Assembly: GCA_026193295.1 (NCBI GenBank)
Contig: JAPHSB010000340.1
Span: 1 to 9,610 of the forward strand
DNA: 9,610 nucleotides
Direction: 5' to 3'
Origin: Lysobacterales bacterium
GTDB taxonomy: Bacteria; Pseudomonadota; Gammaproteobacteria; Xanthomonadales; SZUA-36
A program made the translations under genes and the position numbers. This document shows positions 1 through 7,174 of this stretch, in pieces (the first letter of the stretch is position 1; each line of letters starts with the position of its first letter). The notes beneath the pieces are model-generated. The model was not told where the DNA came from, did not search any database, and saw only the letters and a program-made list of their open reading frames with translations.

Positions 1-3000
1 CGATACTTCCTGAAAGAGATTCATTGGTCAGTTCATAGGTCAGGCTGGCGCTGTTGCAATTGTTGAACTGGATGCTCATCATGCCGATCTGCTCTGAACT
101 CACCGTAGCTGGATCATCGAAACTTCCACCCGTCGTTTCATACACTGCAATGTCTGCTTGAGTCCCATCCAGCGGGCCTTGTGCGGTTAACCAACGCTGC
201 CCTGATGCGTTGGTGTCGCCATAGGTGAACCAAGCAACGAATATGAAATCATCCGCATCCGCATTAGGGTGTACATCGATGAGAAATCCCTGTCCCGCCG
301 TCTCGGGGTCATACCAGGCGCCATCCCAGCCATCGTGTTCAACCAGGCCAGAATGGTCGGCTACCGCAAGACCGGAACATACGTTTTCCGAACCGGGTAT
401 GGCACGGGACAGAGGGAATGACCCATCAACTTCCCAGGTGTCAATGGTGTAGCTGGCCAGCCCGTTGGCACAATCGTCAAAACTTAGCTCAAGCGTTCCA
501 ATGGCTGATGAACTGACCGCCTGCGGATCATCAAATTTGCCACCCAACGTCTCATAGACTGGCAGCACAGCGGTTGCACCGCTGTAGGTACCCTGAGCCG
601 TTAACCAGTGCCGCTCGTTGGGATTTCCAGAATTAGCGTCAGTGTAGGTAAACCAGGCCAGGAACATGAACTGACTCTCGGGTTCGATATCGATCAACTG
701 GCCCTGCCCCGATGTAGCTGGATTGAACCAAGCTCCAGAATGACCTGCATTGATTGCAAAGGGCTCGACTTCGGCTGCCGGCTGGGGTGGTGCCAGCAGC
801 TCTTCACCCTGCAACAGCACTTGCCTCGCCCGATAAACCGCTTTTCCTTCGCTGTCTTCACCAGCCACCAGTAAACTCATCGTAATGGTATCGACGCCAT
901 AGCGAGCGTCGCCATCCTCCAGGTCGATATTGGGGAACGACTTGCTCAGATTGCGAGCGTCATACACGTAACTCAGATTGTCGCTGATGCCTTCTTCGAG
1001 GATGAATCCCGGCATGACCGTCGTGTAGTACAACTGCGCATCGTGAATTTCGTCAGTCTGAAACAAATCGATGGGTACCGACTCCCTGCCAGGCTGTACG
1101 AAACTACTCCTCGCAATATCGGTGCTCAGTGGTTCGGAGTGGGGCTCGACCACGTAAAAGAAGAACTCCCCCGATCTTGAGCCCAGAACATTGCCTGATG
1201 GGTATGGTTGCTGGACTTGTCCGGCTGAGGTCCGGCCGGAATATACGGCGGAGACTTTCACCTTGTACACACCCGGCGAATCAACCACGAAGTCCTGATC
1301 AGGGTCGTAAAAATATCCAATCTTGTTGGCCTGCCCTTCTATTCTGGTCGTCTCGCCTCCAGGCTTCGTAATGACTACTTCCAGGTGAGAGCCCAGGGTT
1401 GGGCCGAATTGGCCGGCTATCGATGCCTTGTCACCCACCTCGAGAATGCTGCCCGGACGCAGGCCAGTCGGGTGGAAGAACAGGTCTATGTCCCTTCCTT
1501 TCAACGTCATGATGGGGCCACCGCTGGGCCCGCCGCCGTTCCCCTGGAAGGGCGGCATGACACGAATGCCCATGGGATCGTTGTGTGGCACCATGACCCA
1601 GAGCGAGCCATAGGCACCATAATGATAAAAGTCCTGGTCCGGGGCACGATAAACTGTCCCACCAAATTGGAACTTGAAATCGTTGGGCAGGTCCCCGTTG
1701 GAGCCATTGCCGGGTTGGTAATTGTAGGTATCGTCGAACCGCCAGTAGCTCTCCTGGTTTTCATCCTCCGAAACCATGTCCCGAATTCGCACACCCGGCC
1801 GCGCCGCTCCCGAGTAAAAATAACCCCAGTGCGTACTTGATGCGTTGGGCTTGAACACGGCCGGCAAATAATTGGGTGTGGACGAAAAAAGCAGGATTTC
1901 GCCGGAGGCGGCATTTTCGTCCCATTGCTGATGGTGCCAGTCAAAACGCGCCTGCTGCCGTGGCTTCAAAAGGTCAATAAAATCACCCTGCGTATCCTGC
2001 ACTGAAAGGCCGGGGAACATGGCGACGAAGTCGGGATCGAAATCCGTTTCGAGTGACCAGGCAACATCGCCACTGTGATAGGGGAATGGCAGGTGTCCCC
2101 CACTTATCGACTCCGAGTCATTGATTATCCACTGCTCGCGACCGCCATTTCTTTTCCTGACCCTCAGGCCATGGGCCACAAGCGTGTCATCGGGCGTTTC
2201 CACCACGCTGGCCCAGCTTTCAGCGCCCATCCAAAGCACGCCGTCGTCGTCCCGGTAGCTGGCGACCACGTCAAAGCGGTATTCACCTGGTCGGGTAAAT
2301 GAAAAGCTGTCACCCGAAGTCGGATGGAAATAGCCGAAACGGTTCGCCGTTCCCTGAACGGTGTACGTGACAAGCTGGTCCGGGTCTGACTCGGGATAGT
2401 GGCTGACCGTGATTTCAACTTCTGCAGGAACTCCCGGTTGGATGATAACGGTGGGGGAGACCGAATCGCCGACTTCGAACGGTGTATTGGCAAATACGCC
2501 GGTTTCCAGGTCTAGATGGCGCGCTACGTAAACCTCGTATGTGCCGCCGCCCTCGTATCGGTTTCCGAGCACATCATTCAAGTGGCCTGTCATATTTACC
2601 CGATGCAGGCCGTACTGATCGAAGACCACATCAAACTTTGAATTCAACGTGGTCAGCCCGAAATACTGGTGTGGATCATTGCTGACACCCGATAAACTGC
2701 CACCCGAGAGGCTCTGGGCAGATTGCACGTAGGATTGAGCGAATGGCGCTGCACCAATGTCGGTGACGGAACCATCAGGATGCTCGATCGATACGGCCAA
2801 GGCGCCCGAAGGAAAATCGAATTCAATCGGCGGCGGCGGCATCCACCCGCGATTGGATGCACCCAGCAAAGGCGCGAAGGGCTCCAGTCGATAGCTGAAT
2901 GGCACACTGTTACGTGCATCCATCATCGGAACAATGAAAGGCTTGGAATTAGTGGTAACGCGACCGGCGATGCCTAACCGGTCCCTGTCTTCTATTGCAA

Positions 3001-4615
3001 CGGTGCCACGGGCGCCGTTGCTTAATGTATTCAAGCCCAGGACCCAGCTGAGTTTCGCGGAATTTGGCGAACCGATTTTGATGGTCGTTGCGTGGCTGCG
3101 CGTGAAAGGCGTATCGAATATTTGCCGGAAAGTGTCTTCGAAATGAAGTGTGTCCAGGACCGTCCGGTTCTGTTCCTCGAAAATCTCGATCACCAGGGAG
3201 TACACGCCATCGGGCATGTCGGGTGGAATGACAGCCGTGGCGGACCAGGTAGATGAAAACCCACGACCGTCCAGTTCGACCCAGTCGCCGAAACTGATTT
3301 CCTCGGCAATGAACAGCCCGGCGGTGGACCCTCGAAAGCCGTTTTTGCCTGCCCTTTCGATAGGAAGGCCTGTCGGGGTGAGATTCTGGGAGACAAATAC
3401 CGGGTTAGTGAATTCCTGCCTGCCACTTGAATCAAATACTCGTTCAAGCACCACGCGCCCATACATCTTCAGGGAATTCGAATCGATCTGCTCGGCATTT
3501 CGAGTGAACACCTTTATCTTGCCGTTTAGCGGAATAGACTCCCCCGCTTGCCATTGCCGGTCCTCAAGATCGCCCGATACCCAGACCTGCCCATAGTCCG
3601 GTGCACCCACGCTACGAACTGGGTTGGAGTCTTGTGGAGGAGTACCACACCATTCGCAAGCCCCTCCCATTGTGGCGAAGCTGTTGGATGGGTCACCGTA
3701 CGGAACCCGTACAATGGTTCCAGCCCCCTCCTCTGCACCCTGAGTATGAGCCGTTGGATCTTGTCTGACCTCAAGCCAACTTCCGGGAGGGGCCAGGAAA
3801 TCGATGTCGAAGCTGCCATCACTGCCAGAGGCCCCATCCACGTAGTGACCGGTATTCAGATTCAGAATCCGTATCCAGGAGACCCCGGTGGCAGCCCCCG
3901 GGGCGCCACTAACCTGAGCGATTCCGCCATCGTCCGGGACACCCACCGTAATCAAGGAGGCACGTGGAGGATCGGGCGGAACAATCGGCTCCCCCGGAAC
4001 TGGGGCAGGAACAACGACCTCAGCGTTTTCCCCGTCGCTGGTATCTACCGTTGCCGAGCTGAAATAGTCCGCAAAGTCGCAGATCCATCGTTGCAGGAAT
4101 TCACTTTCCCGGCAGCCGGCCCAAACATGAAAAAAGTAGGCCCCTGCGGTGCCGACTACCGAAAATTCATCAGACCCGTTTCGGTTCCATTCAACACCCA
4201 ATCCAACATTCGGTGAGTCTATTCTGCCGACGTGAAGCTGGGAATCGCCGTCAAAGCCATTCGGAAATTCGATAGTTCCATCGATTTCTACCTTATTCTT
4301 AAGGAACAAGTGGATTTCCCGGTCGTATGAAACATCCACCCAGTCGAGTTGCTCCCCGAATAATCCACTATTGGGCTCCGGCGCTTCCGGCTTGATGCAA
4401 TCCAGTGTCCCGTCGGGGTAGTCAATGCTGAAGTTGCCATTTACATCGGCTGTATGTTCTCTAGGTTCCCCCCGGCACTCATTGGCAATAATCTTAGCCC
4501 CGCTCACGGGGCCGTCAGGCCCGGTGACTGTACCGGTAACCGTTGCGGCACTCGTGGTATTTGCAAAACAGAAACCTAAAAAGACTCCGCCAATAATGGC
4601 TCTTGGATATGACAT
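1..4615 (-). CDS. Giant exported multidomain beta-sandwich protein, 3' end beyond window
   Basis: The frame from ATG at 4615 stays open for 1538 codons to the left edge with no stop, so the C-terminus is missing. Residues 1-23 form a signal peptide (hydrophobic stretch AIIGGVFLGFCFA, likely cleavage after TSA). Residues 24-75 resemble a carboxypeptidase-regulatory-like beta-sandwich (TVTGTVTGPDGPVSGA, then DVNGNFSI). A Pro-rich linker lies at 202-218 and a second similar module at about 220-285 (GSDGSFDIDF). A CEWC motif is at 320-323. Two related Ig-like modules sit at about 711-788 and 1050-1127. Two copies of a tail domain lie at about 1288-1416 and 1427-1538. The gene begins 68 bases after the haem protein gene, which carries the same tail, so the two are probably co-transcribed. 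I recognise no catalytic domain. A surface or periplasmic binding or structural role is inferred from composition only. The protein sequence is uninterrupted, with no sign of a frameshift. Confidence 0.9.
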   Translation of the reverse strand, partial: MSYPRAIIGGVFLGFCFANTTSAATVTGTVTGPDGPVSGAKIIANECRGEPREHTADVNGNFSIDYPDGTLDCIKPEAPEPNSGLFGEQLDWVDVSYDREIHLFLKNKVEIDGTIEFPNGFDGDSQLHVGRIDSPNVGLGVEWNRNGSDEFSVVGTAGAYFFHVWAGCRESEFLQRWICDFADYFSSATVDTSDGENAEVVVPAPVPGEPIVPPDPPRASLITVGVPDDGGIAQVSGAPGAATGVSWIRILNLNTGHYVDGASGSDGSFDIDFLAPPGSWLEVRQDPTAHTQGAEEGAGTIVRVPYGDPSNSFATMGGACEWCGTPPQDSNPVRSVGAPDYGQVWVSGDLEDRQWQAGESIPLNGKIKVFTRNAEQIDSNSLKMYGRVVLERVFDSSGRQEFTNPVFVSQNLTPTGLPIERAGKNGFRGSTAGLFIAEEISFGDWVELDGRGFSSTWSATAVIPPDMPDGVYSLVIEIFEEQNRTVLDTLHFEDTFRQIFDTPFTRSHATTIKIGSPNSAKLSWVLGLNTLSNGARGTVAIEDRDRLGIAGRVTTNSKPFIVPMMDARNSVPFSYRLEPFAPLLGASNRGWMPPPPIEFDFPSGALAVSIEHPDGSVTDIGAAPFAQSYVQSAQSLSGGSLSGVSNDPHQYFGLTTLNSKFDVVFDQYGLHRVNMTGHLNDVLGNRYEGGGTYEVYVARHLDLETGVFANTPFEVGDSVSPTVIIQPGVPAEVEITVSHYPESDPDQLVTYTVQGTANRFGYFHPTSGDSFSFTRPGEYRFDVVASYRDDDGVLWMGAESWASVVETPDDTLVAHGLRVRKRNGGREQWIINDSESISGGHLPFPYHSGDVAWSLETDFDPDFVAMFPGLSVQDTQGDFIDLLKPRQQARFDWHHQQWDENAASGEILLFSSTPNYLPAVFKPNASSTHWGYFYSGAARPGVRIRDMVSEDENQESYWRFDDTYNYQPGNGSNGDLPNDFKFQFGGTVYRAPDQDFYHYGAYGSLWVMVPHNDPMGIRVMPPFQGNGGGPSGGPIMTLKGRDIDLFFHPTGLRPGSILEVGDKASIAGQFGPTLGSHLEVVITKPGGETTRIEGQANKIGYFYDPDQDFVVDSPGVYKVKVSAVYSGRTSAGQVQQPYPSGNVLGSRSGEFFFYVVEPHSEPLSTDIARSSFVQPGRESVPIDLFQTDEIHDAQLYYTTVMPGFILEEGISDNLSYVYDARNLSKSFPNIDLEDGDARYGVDTITMSLLVAGEDSEGKAVYRARQVLLQGEELLAPPQPAAEVEPFAINAGHSGAWFNPATSGQGQLIDIEPESQFMFLAWFTYTDANSGNPNERHWLTAQGTYSGATAVLPVYETLGGKFDDPQAVSSSAIGTLELSFDDCANGLASYTIDTWEVDGSFPLSRAIPGSENVCSGLAVADHSGLVEHDGWDGAWYDPETAGQGFLIDVHPNADADDFIFVAWFTYGDTNASGQRWLTAQGPLDGTQADIAVYETTGGSFDDPATVSSEQIGMMSIQFNNCNSASLTYELTNESLSGSI
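2..337 (-). repeat. Tail-domain copy 2 of giant protein, cut by window edge
   Basis: Residues about 1427-1538 of the giant protein. It shares with the other two copies an AW near the start (GAWYDPETAGQGF), then VAWFTY, QRWLTAQG, YETTGGSFDD and a Cys (NNC) before the last strands. It follows copy 1 after a linker of about 10 residues. The end of the domain, including the expected second Cys, lies outside the window. The domain is not one I can name. Confidence 0.85.
368..754 (-). repeat. Tail-domain copy 1 of giant protein
   Basis: Residues about 1288-1416. The landmarks are GAWFNPATSGQGQ, LAWFTY, RHWLTAQG, YETLGGKFDD, a Cys in DDC and a Cys in ENVC. The two Cys positions match those of the copy in the cytochrome gene, which suggests a disulfide in an exported domain. 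This copy has Gln after GQG where the other two have Phe. Confidence 0.85.
1235..1468 (-). repeat. Ig-like module B of giant protein
   Basis: Residues about 1050-1127. It aligns by eye with the module at 2252-2485: an EVGD near the start, a charged strand with VEITV/LEVVIT, then GTANRFGYF in one and GQANKIGYF in the other, and finally PGEYRFDVVASY against PGVYKVKVSAVY. The pattern fits a beta-sandwich duplicated within the gene and then diverged. Confidence 0.7.
2252..2485 (-). repeat. Ig-like module A of giant protein
   Basis: Residues about 711-788, the partner of the module at 1235-1468. The best-conserved part is the pair of strands around GYFHP and PGEYRFDVVASY. It is followed by an aromatic stretch (VLWMGAESW) that has no counterpart after module B. 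Confidence 0.7.
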
Positions 4616-4621
4616 GGGAAT

Positions 4622-4627
4622 CCCCCC
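4622..4627 (-). promoter_or_regulatory. G-run ribosome binding site and short spacer before giant gene
   Basis: Six G residues on the minus strand end 6 bases before the ATG at 4615, the right place for a ribosome binding site, although the run is not a canonical AGGAGG. The whole gap to the upstream stop (4616-4683) is 68 bases and AT-rich. I see no hairpin with a T-run in it and no convincing promoter pair; the best -10-like GATAAT has no -35. Read-through from the cytochrome gene is therefore likely. Confidence 0.5.
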
Positions 4628-4683
4628 GAACACGATTGTGATTCTAAAATTATCTTCTTGCAGACTAGACTATCTTTATAGAT

Positions 4684-6924
4684 TTATTCAACTTTTTGCT
4701 TAATGCCATTATTTGACCGGACGAATTGCTCACAAATCTCCACGTTGTCGGTCACGATGCGTTCAATGGGAATGACCCCTTCGAGTTCCAGCCCCGGAAT
4801 GTTATAAATGACGGTTCCCGCATTGCAGCCAGTGAATTCCAGCCGGATGCTTCCGTAGCGTTCGGTGTTCACTTCCGGGGCATTCGAATCGAAAACCCCT
4901 CCCATGGACAGATACACTTCGAGTTCTGCCTTGCTTCGTTCAAAAGGTCCCTGCGCGGTAAGCCACCTGTGACCCCCACTGCCCAGGATGGCATCGCCCG
5001 GTTCGGATCGTTCTGTATCAAAGGTGAACCAAGCCAGAAATACAATGCCGGCATCCTGTAATACCGTCATGAAGAATCCCTGTCCCGGCTTGCCCACTTC
5101 CATCCAGGCATCGTTCAACCCAGGGTTGATGACAAATACTGAATCCTCGCCACTCAGCGAACGCATGAACGCAATCAGATCGTCCACCTCTTGCCCTGAC
5201 AGATGCGAAGTGGTTCCGTGTTCATTTGCAGGATTATTCCTTGTCAGCACATCCCTTAGCGTTCCAGCAGAGCCATCGTGGAGATATGGAGCTGTCTTGT
5301 ATATGCCGCGCAGGCTCGGGGTATCGAATTCCGAGCCTTTGCGTTCGCCTGTGCTCAGGCCTGTTCCCACATCATGTATTTTCAGGTCAGTGTAAAGCGG
5401 AGACGGATGGCACTCGGAACACTCCAGCATGTCCGACTCGAACAAGGTCTTTCCACGAACCGCCGCTTCATCGAGCGAACCATCCACCAGTCGATTCGGA
5501 TTGGGCGAAAACTCCAGATTGACCATGTACTCCGCCAAGTCATCCAGGTCCCGCGACCTTCCACTGTTTGGAGGTCCCAGGTCGCAAGCTGGGTCGCAAT
5601 GGTCATTGCCTTCTGCAAGGCCAGTACCAGCCTGGATATCGCGAATGGTAATCTCCACATCCTGCAGTTCATCAAGGTCGCCTGACCAGTGCACTGGAAG
5701 TGTTTCTGCAACCCCCAGCAAGCTGCTGGTGTTTCGCGGGCCGTCCGGGAAAAACCATGTGCGCGAATCCATTTCGCCGTCGAAATGACAGGTGGCGCAA
5801 GAAATCCATTGGTCTAATGCCAAGTCTGTAGTGTTTGAGCTGTGAAACAGGCGCTTTCCGTTTAGTACGGCCCGAGTAAGCGCAATTTCGGTAACCTCAA
5901 ATTCCTCCTTCACCTCATAGGTAACGGTATCGATGGCTGACACGGTACCCGAGAGGTTGTTGTTCACGTAGATCGTGGAACCATCTGGCGAGAGCGCCAT
6001 GCCGCGAGGATTGTGACCAACTTCGATATGGGCGATGCCCTTTCCGTCTTCCAGATTAATAACAGAAATATCGTTACTGCCAGAGTTCAACACCCAAATT
6101 TCGTTGTCACCTGTAACAATTGCATCAAACGGCATGTTCACGGGCTCATCCGATATATCCAGGTGGATACGGGCATCAAATACCTGGGCCTGGGTATCGA
6201 GATCAACAGCCGTCACAACTGGAAAAACCGTGGTATCGAAAAGCAGAGCTTCGTTGCCTACATTGGAACGTTGATGGGGAATCCAGGCGCGCTCGGCGTC
6301 GGGACTAATCACGATGCTGTTAACCAGATTGCTGTCAGTGCCAGTCGATATCGTGTTGACGATTTGAAGCGTTACCGGATCGATAACGGTCACTTGACCA
6401 TCAATGAAGTGCGTTACATATAGCAAGTTTCGGGTGGTGTCGAAGGCCATGCCGGCGGGCGCCGAATTGACGTCCAAAATATCGGTCACTTCTCCATCGT
6501 CAGGGTCGACAACCGCCACTTGGCCAGAGCCGTAGCAATTGGCGATCACTCGTCCGTCATCCAACGCGACAACTCCAGATGGTTCGTCACAAAGTTCAAC
6601 GGTTTTTTCTACCGACAACGAGGGAATGTCGATGACCGAAAGACTGTCATCCCAGCGGTTGGTCACGAAGGCGCGGTTTCCATCTAGGCTAAAAACCACA
6701 TTGCGGGGATCACGGCCCACAATAATTTCTGCTCGAATTTCGTGATGCGGCAATTCGATAAATGTCACGGATCGTGAATCGTTGTTGACGACGACAACCA
6801 AGCTACCATTTGGACTCACGTTGATAGTCGAACTGCGACTATTGGCCAGCACATCCTGTTCACACAGAAGGACCATCCCAATTAAGAGAGCTAAAGAGTT
6901 ACGGATGTTCACCGAGCTAGGCAT
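4684..6924 (-). CDS. Exported YVTN beta-propeller / two-haem c-type cytochrome (CCP/MauG-like) with C-terminal tail domain
   Basis: 746 residues. Residues 1-27 look like a signal peptide (SLALLIGMVLLC core, cleavage after VLA), so the protein acts in the periplasm or outside. Residues about 30-345 are repeated propeller blades of the YVTN/YncE type (for example FSLDGNRAFVTNRWDDSLSVIDI and LSPDGSTIYVNNNLSGTVSAID). Residues about 350-590 resemble the two-haem cytochrome c peroxidase/MauG fold. Haem motif CATCH is at 376-380 and CSECH at 502-506, with DTPSLRGIYKTAPYLHDGS after the second, typical of this family. A further Cys pair, CDPAC, lies at 443-447. Residues about 599-735 are the tail domain shared with the next gene. 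Propeller-cytochrome fusions are known and are usually annotated only by domain. Whether this is a peroxidase, a protein-modifying enzyme or an electron carrier cannot be told from sequence. GTG at residue 5 is an alternative start. Confidence 0.93.
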   Translation of the reverse strand: MPSSVNIRNSLALLIGMVLLCEQDVLANSRSSTINVSPNGSLVVVVNNDSRSVTFIELPHHEIRAEIIVGRDPRNVVFSLDGNRAFVTNRWDDSLSVIDIPSLSVEKTVELCDEPSGVVALDDGRVIANCYGSGQVAVVDPDDGEVTDILDVNSAPAGMAFDTTRNLLYVTHFIDGQVTVIDPVTLQIVNTISTGTDSNLVNSIVISPDAERAWIPHQRSNVGNEALLFDTTVFPVVTAVDLDTQAQVFDARIHLDISDEPVNMPFDAIVTGDNEIWVLNSGSNDISVINLEDGKGIAHIEVGHNPRGMALSPDGSTIYVNNNLSGTVSAIDTVTYEVKEEFEVTEIALTRAVLNGKRLFHSSNTTDLALDQWISCATCHFDGEMDSRTWFFPDGPRNTSSLLGVAETLPVHWSGDLDELQDVEITIRDIQAGTGLAEGNDHCDPACDLGPPNSGRSRDLDDLAEYMVNLEFSPNPNRLVDGSLDEAAVRGKTLFESDMLECSECHPSPLYTDLKIHDVGTGLSTGERKGSEFDTPSLRGIYKTAPYLHDGSAGTLRDVLTRNNPANEHGTTSHLSGQEVDDLIAFMRSLSGEDSVFVINPGLNDAWMEVGKPGQGFFMTVLQDAGIVFLAWFTFDTERSEPGDAILGSGGHRWLTAQGPFERSKAELEVYLSMGGVFDSNAPEVNTERYGSIRLEFTGCNAGTVIYNIPGLELEGVIPIERIVTDNVEICEQFVRSNNGIKQKVE
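4720..5130 (-). repeat. Tail-domain copy 3, at the C-terminus of the cytochrome protein
   Basis: Residues about 599-735. It carries DAWMEVGKPGQGFF, LAWFTF, HRWLTAQGPF, YLSMGGVFD, a Cys in TGC and a Cys in EIC, in the same order as the two copies in the giant protein. It has a longer insertion (SEPGDAILGSG) between the AWFT and RWLTAQG strands. It lies directly after the cytochrome region and ends about 10 residues before the stop. Confidence 0.85.
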
Positions 6925-6932
6925 GGCGACCG

Positions 6933-6962
6933 ATTATAAAGATTGAAAAAAAAATCCGTCAA
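6933..6962 (-). promoter_or_regulatory. Near-consensus sigma-70 promoter for the cytochrome/giant-protein operon
   Basis: On the minus strand TTGACG (6962-6957) is followed by an 18-base spacer with a T-run and a perfect TATAAT (6938-6933). The -10 ends 8 bases before the ATG at 6924. Transcription would begin at about 6926-6924, which leaves no room for a ribosome binding site, and none is visible. The mRNA would be leaderless, or translation would use the GTG at 6912 with a leader of about 12 bases. Confidence 0.75.
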
Positions 6963-6982
6963 CTTAAGGGATTCAAAATCGT

Positions 6983-6997
6983 TAGCTCTATAAGCTA
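6983..6997. promoter_or_regulatory. Short inverted repeat upstream of promoter, possible operator
   Basis: TAGCT and AGCTA arms flank a 5-base centre (CTATA). The repeat lies about 20 bases upstream of the -35 box at 6957-6962, where an activator could bind. The arms are only 5 bases, in AT-rich DNA, so chance is a real alternative. Confidence 0.2.
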
Positions 6998-7043
6998 CTG
7001 AAAAAAGGATATTGACTTGTGTTGAGTTCCGAGTTGGGTCGTT

Positions 7044-7080
7044 AGCGGCCCATAGGGCCTCAACGAAGCTGAGGGCCGCT
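7044..7080. other. Nested GC-rich hairpin in the intergenic region
   Basis: AGCGGCCC (7044-7051) pairs perfectly with GGGCCGCT (7073-7080). The enclosed bases can form a second stem, CCTCA (7058-7062) with TGAGG (7070-7074), around a TTCG-containing loop. A competing stem GGCCC-ATA-GGGCC spans 7047-7059. The element lies about 95 bases after the stop of the small membrane protein gene. No T-run follows on the minus strand, so it is not a standard intrinsic terminator. It could be a processing or stability structure, a Rho-dependent end, or part of a dispersed intergenic repeat. A weaker 6-base repeat, ACCGAT (7162-7167) with ATCGGT (7178-7183), overlaps the stop codon. The rest of 6925-7174 holds only the promoter and the inverted repeat listed separately. 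Confidence 0.55.
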
Positions 7081-7174
7081 TCTGCGCGGATAGCGGAACT
7101 GGATGACGGCTGAAATCAGGCGACGCGGAGTTCGGTTACCGGCCAGTAGCGGACGTTCCGTACCGATACTGAAA

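Noticed and set aside
3548..4216. A 222-codon open frame on the plus strand
   Set aside because: It lies entirely antisense to the giant exported protein, has no recognisable domain, and the minus-strand frame gives a coherent beta-sandwich protein there.
4670..4681. CTAT / ATAG inverted repeat after the cytochrome gene
   Set aside because: The arms are only 4 bases in AT-rich DNA and no T-run follows; chance explains it.
6862..6870. Lipoprotein signal (Cys21) in the cytochrome protein
   Set aside because: The residues before the Cys are V-L-L rather than a lipobox ending in Gly, Ala or Ser; a normal signal peptidase site after VLA fits better.
7041..7083. Integron attC site suggested by the GTTAGCG sequence and the imperfect palindrome
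   Set aside because: The core does not fit GTTRRRY, no matching RYYYAAC core lies at the right distance, and the neighbouring genes do not look like cassettes.
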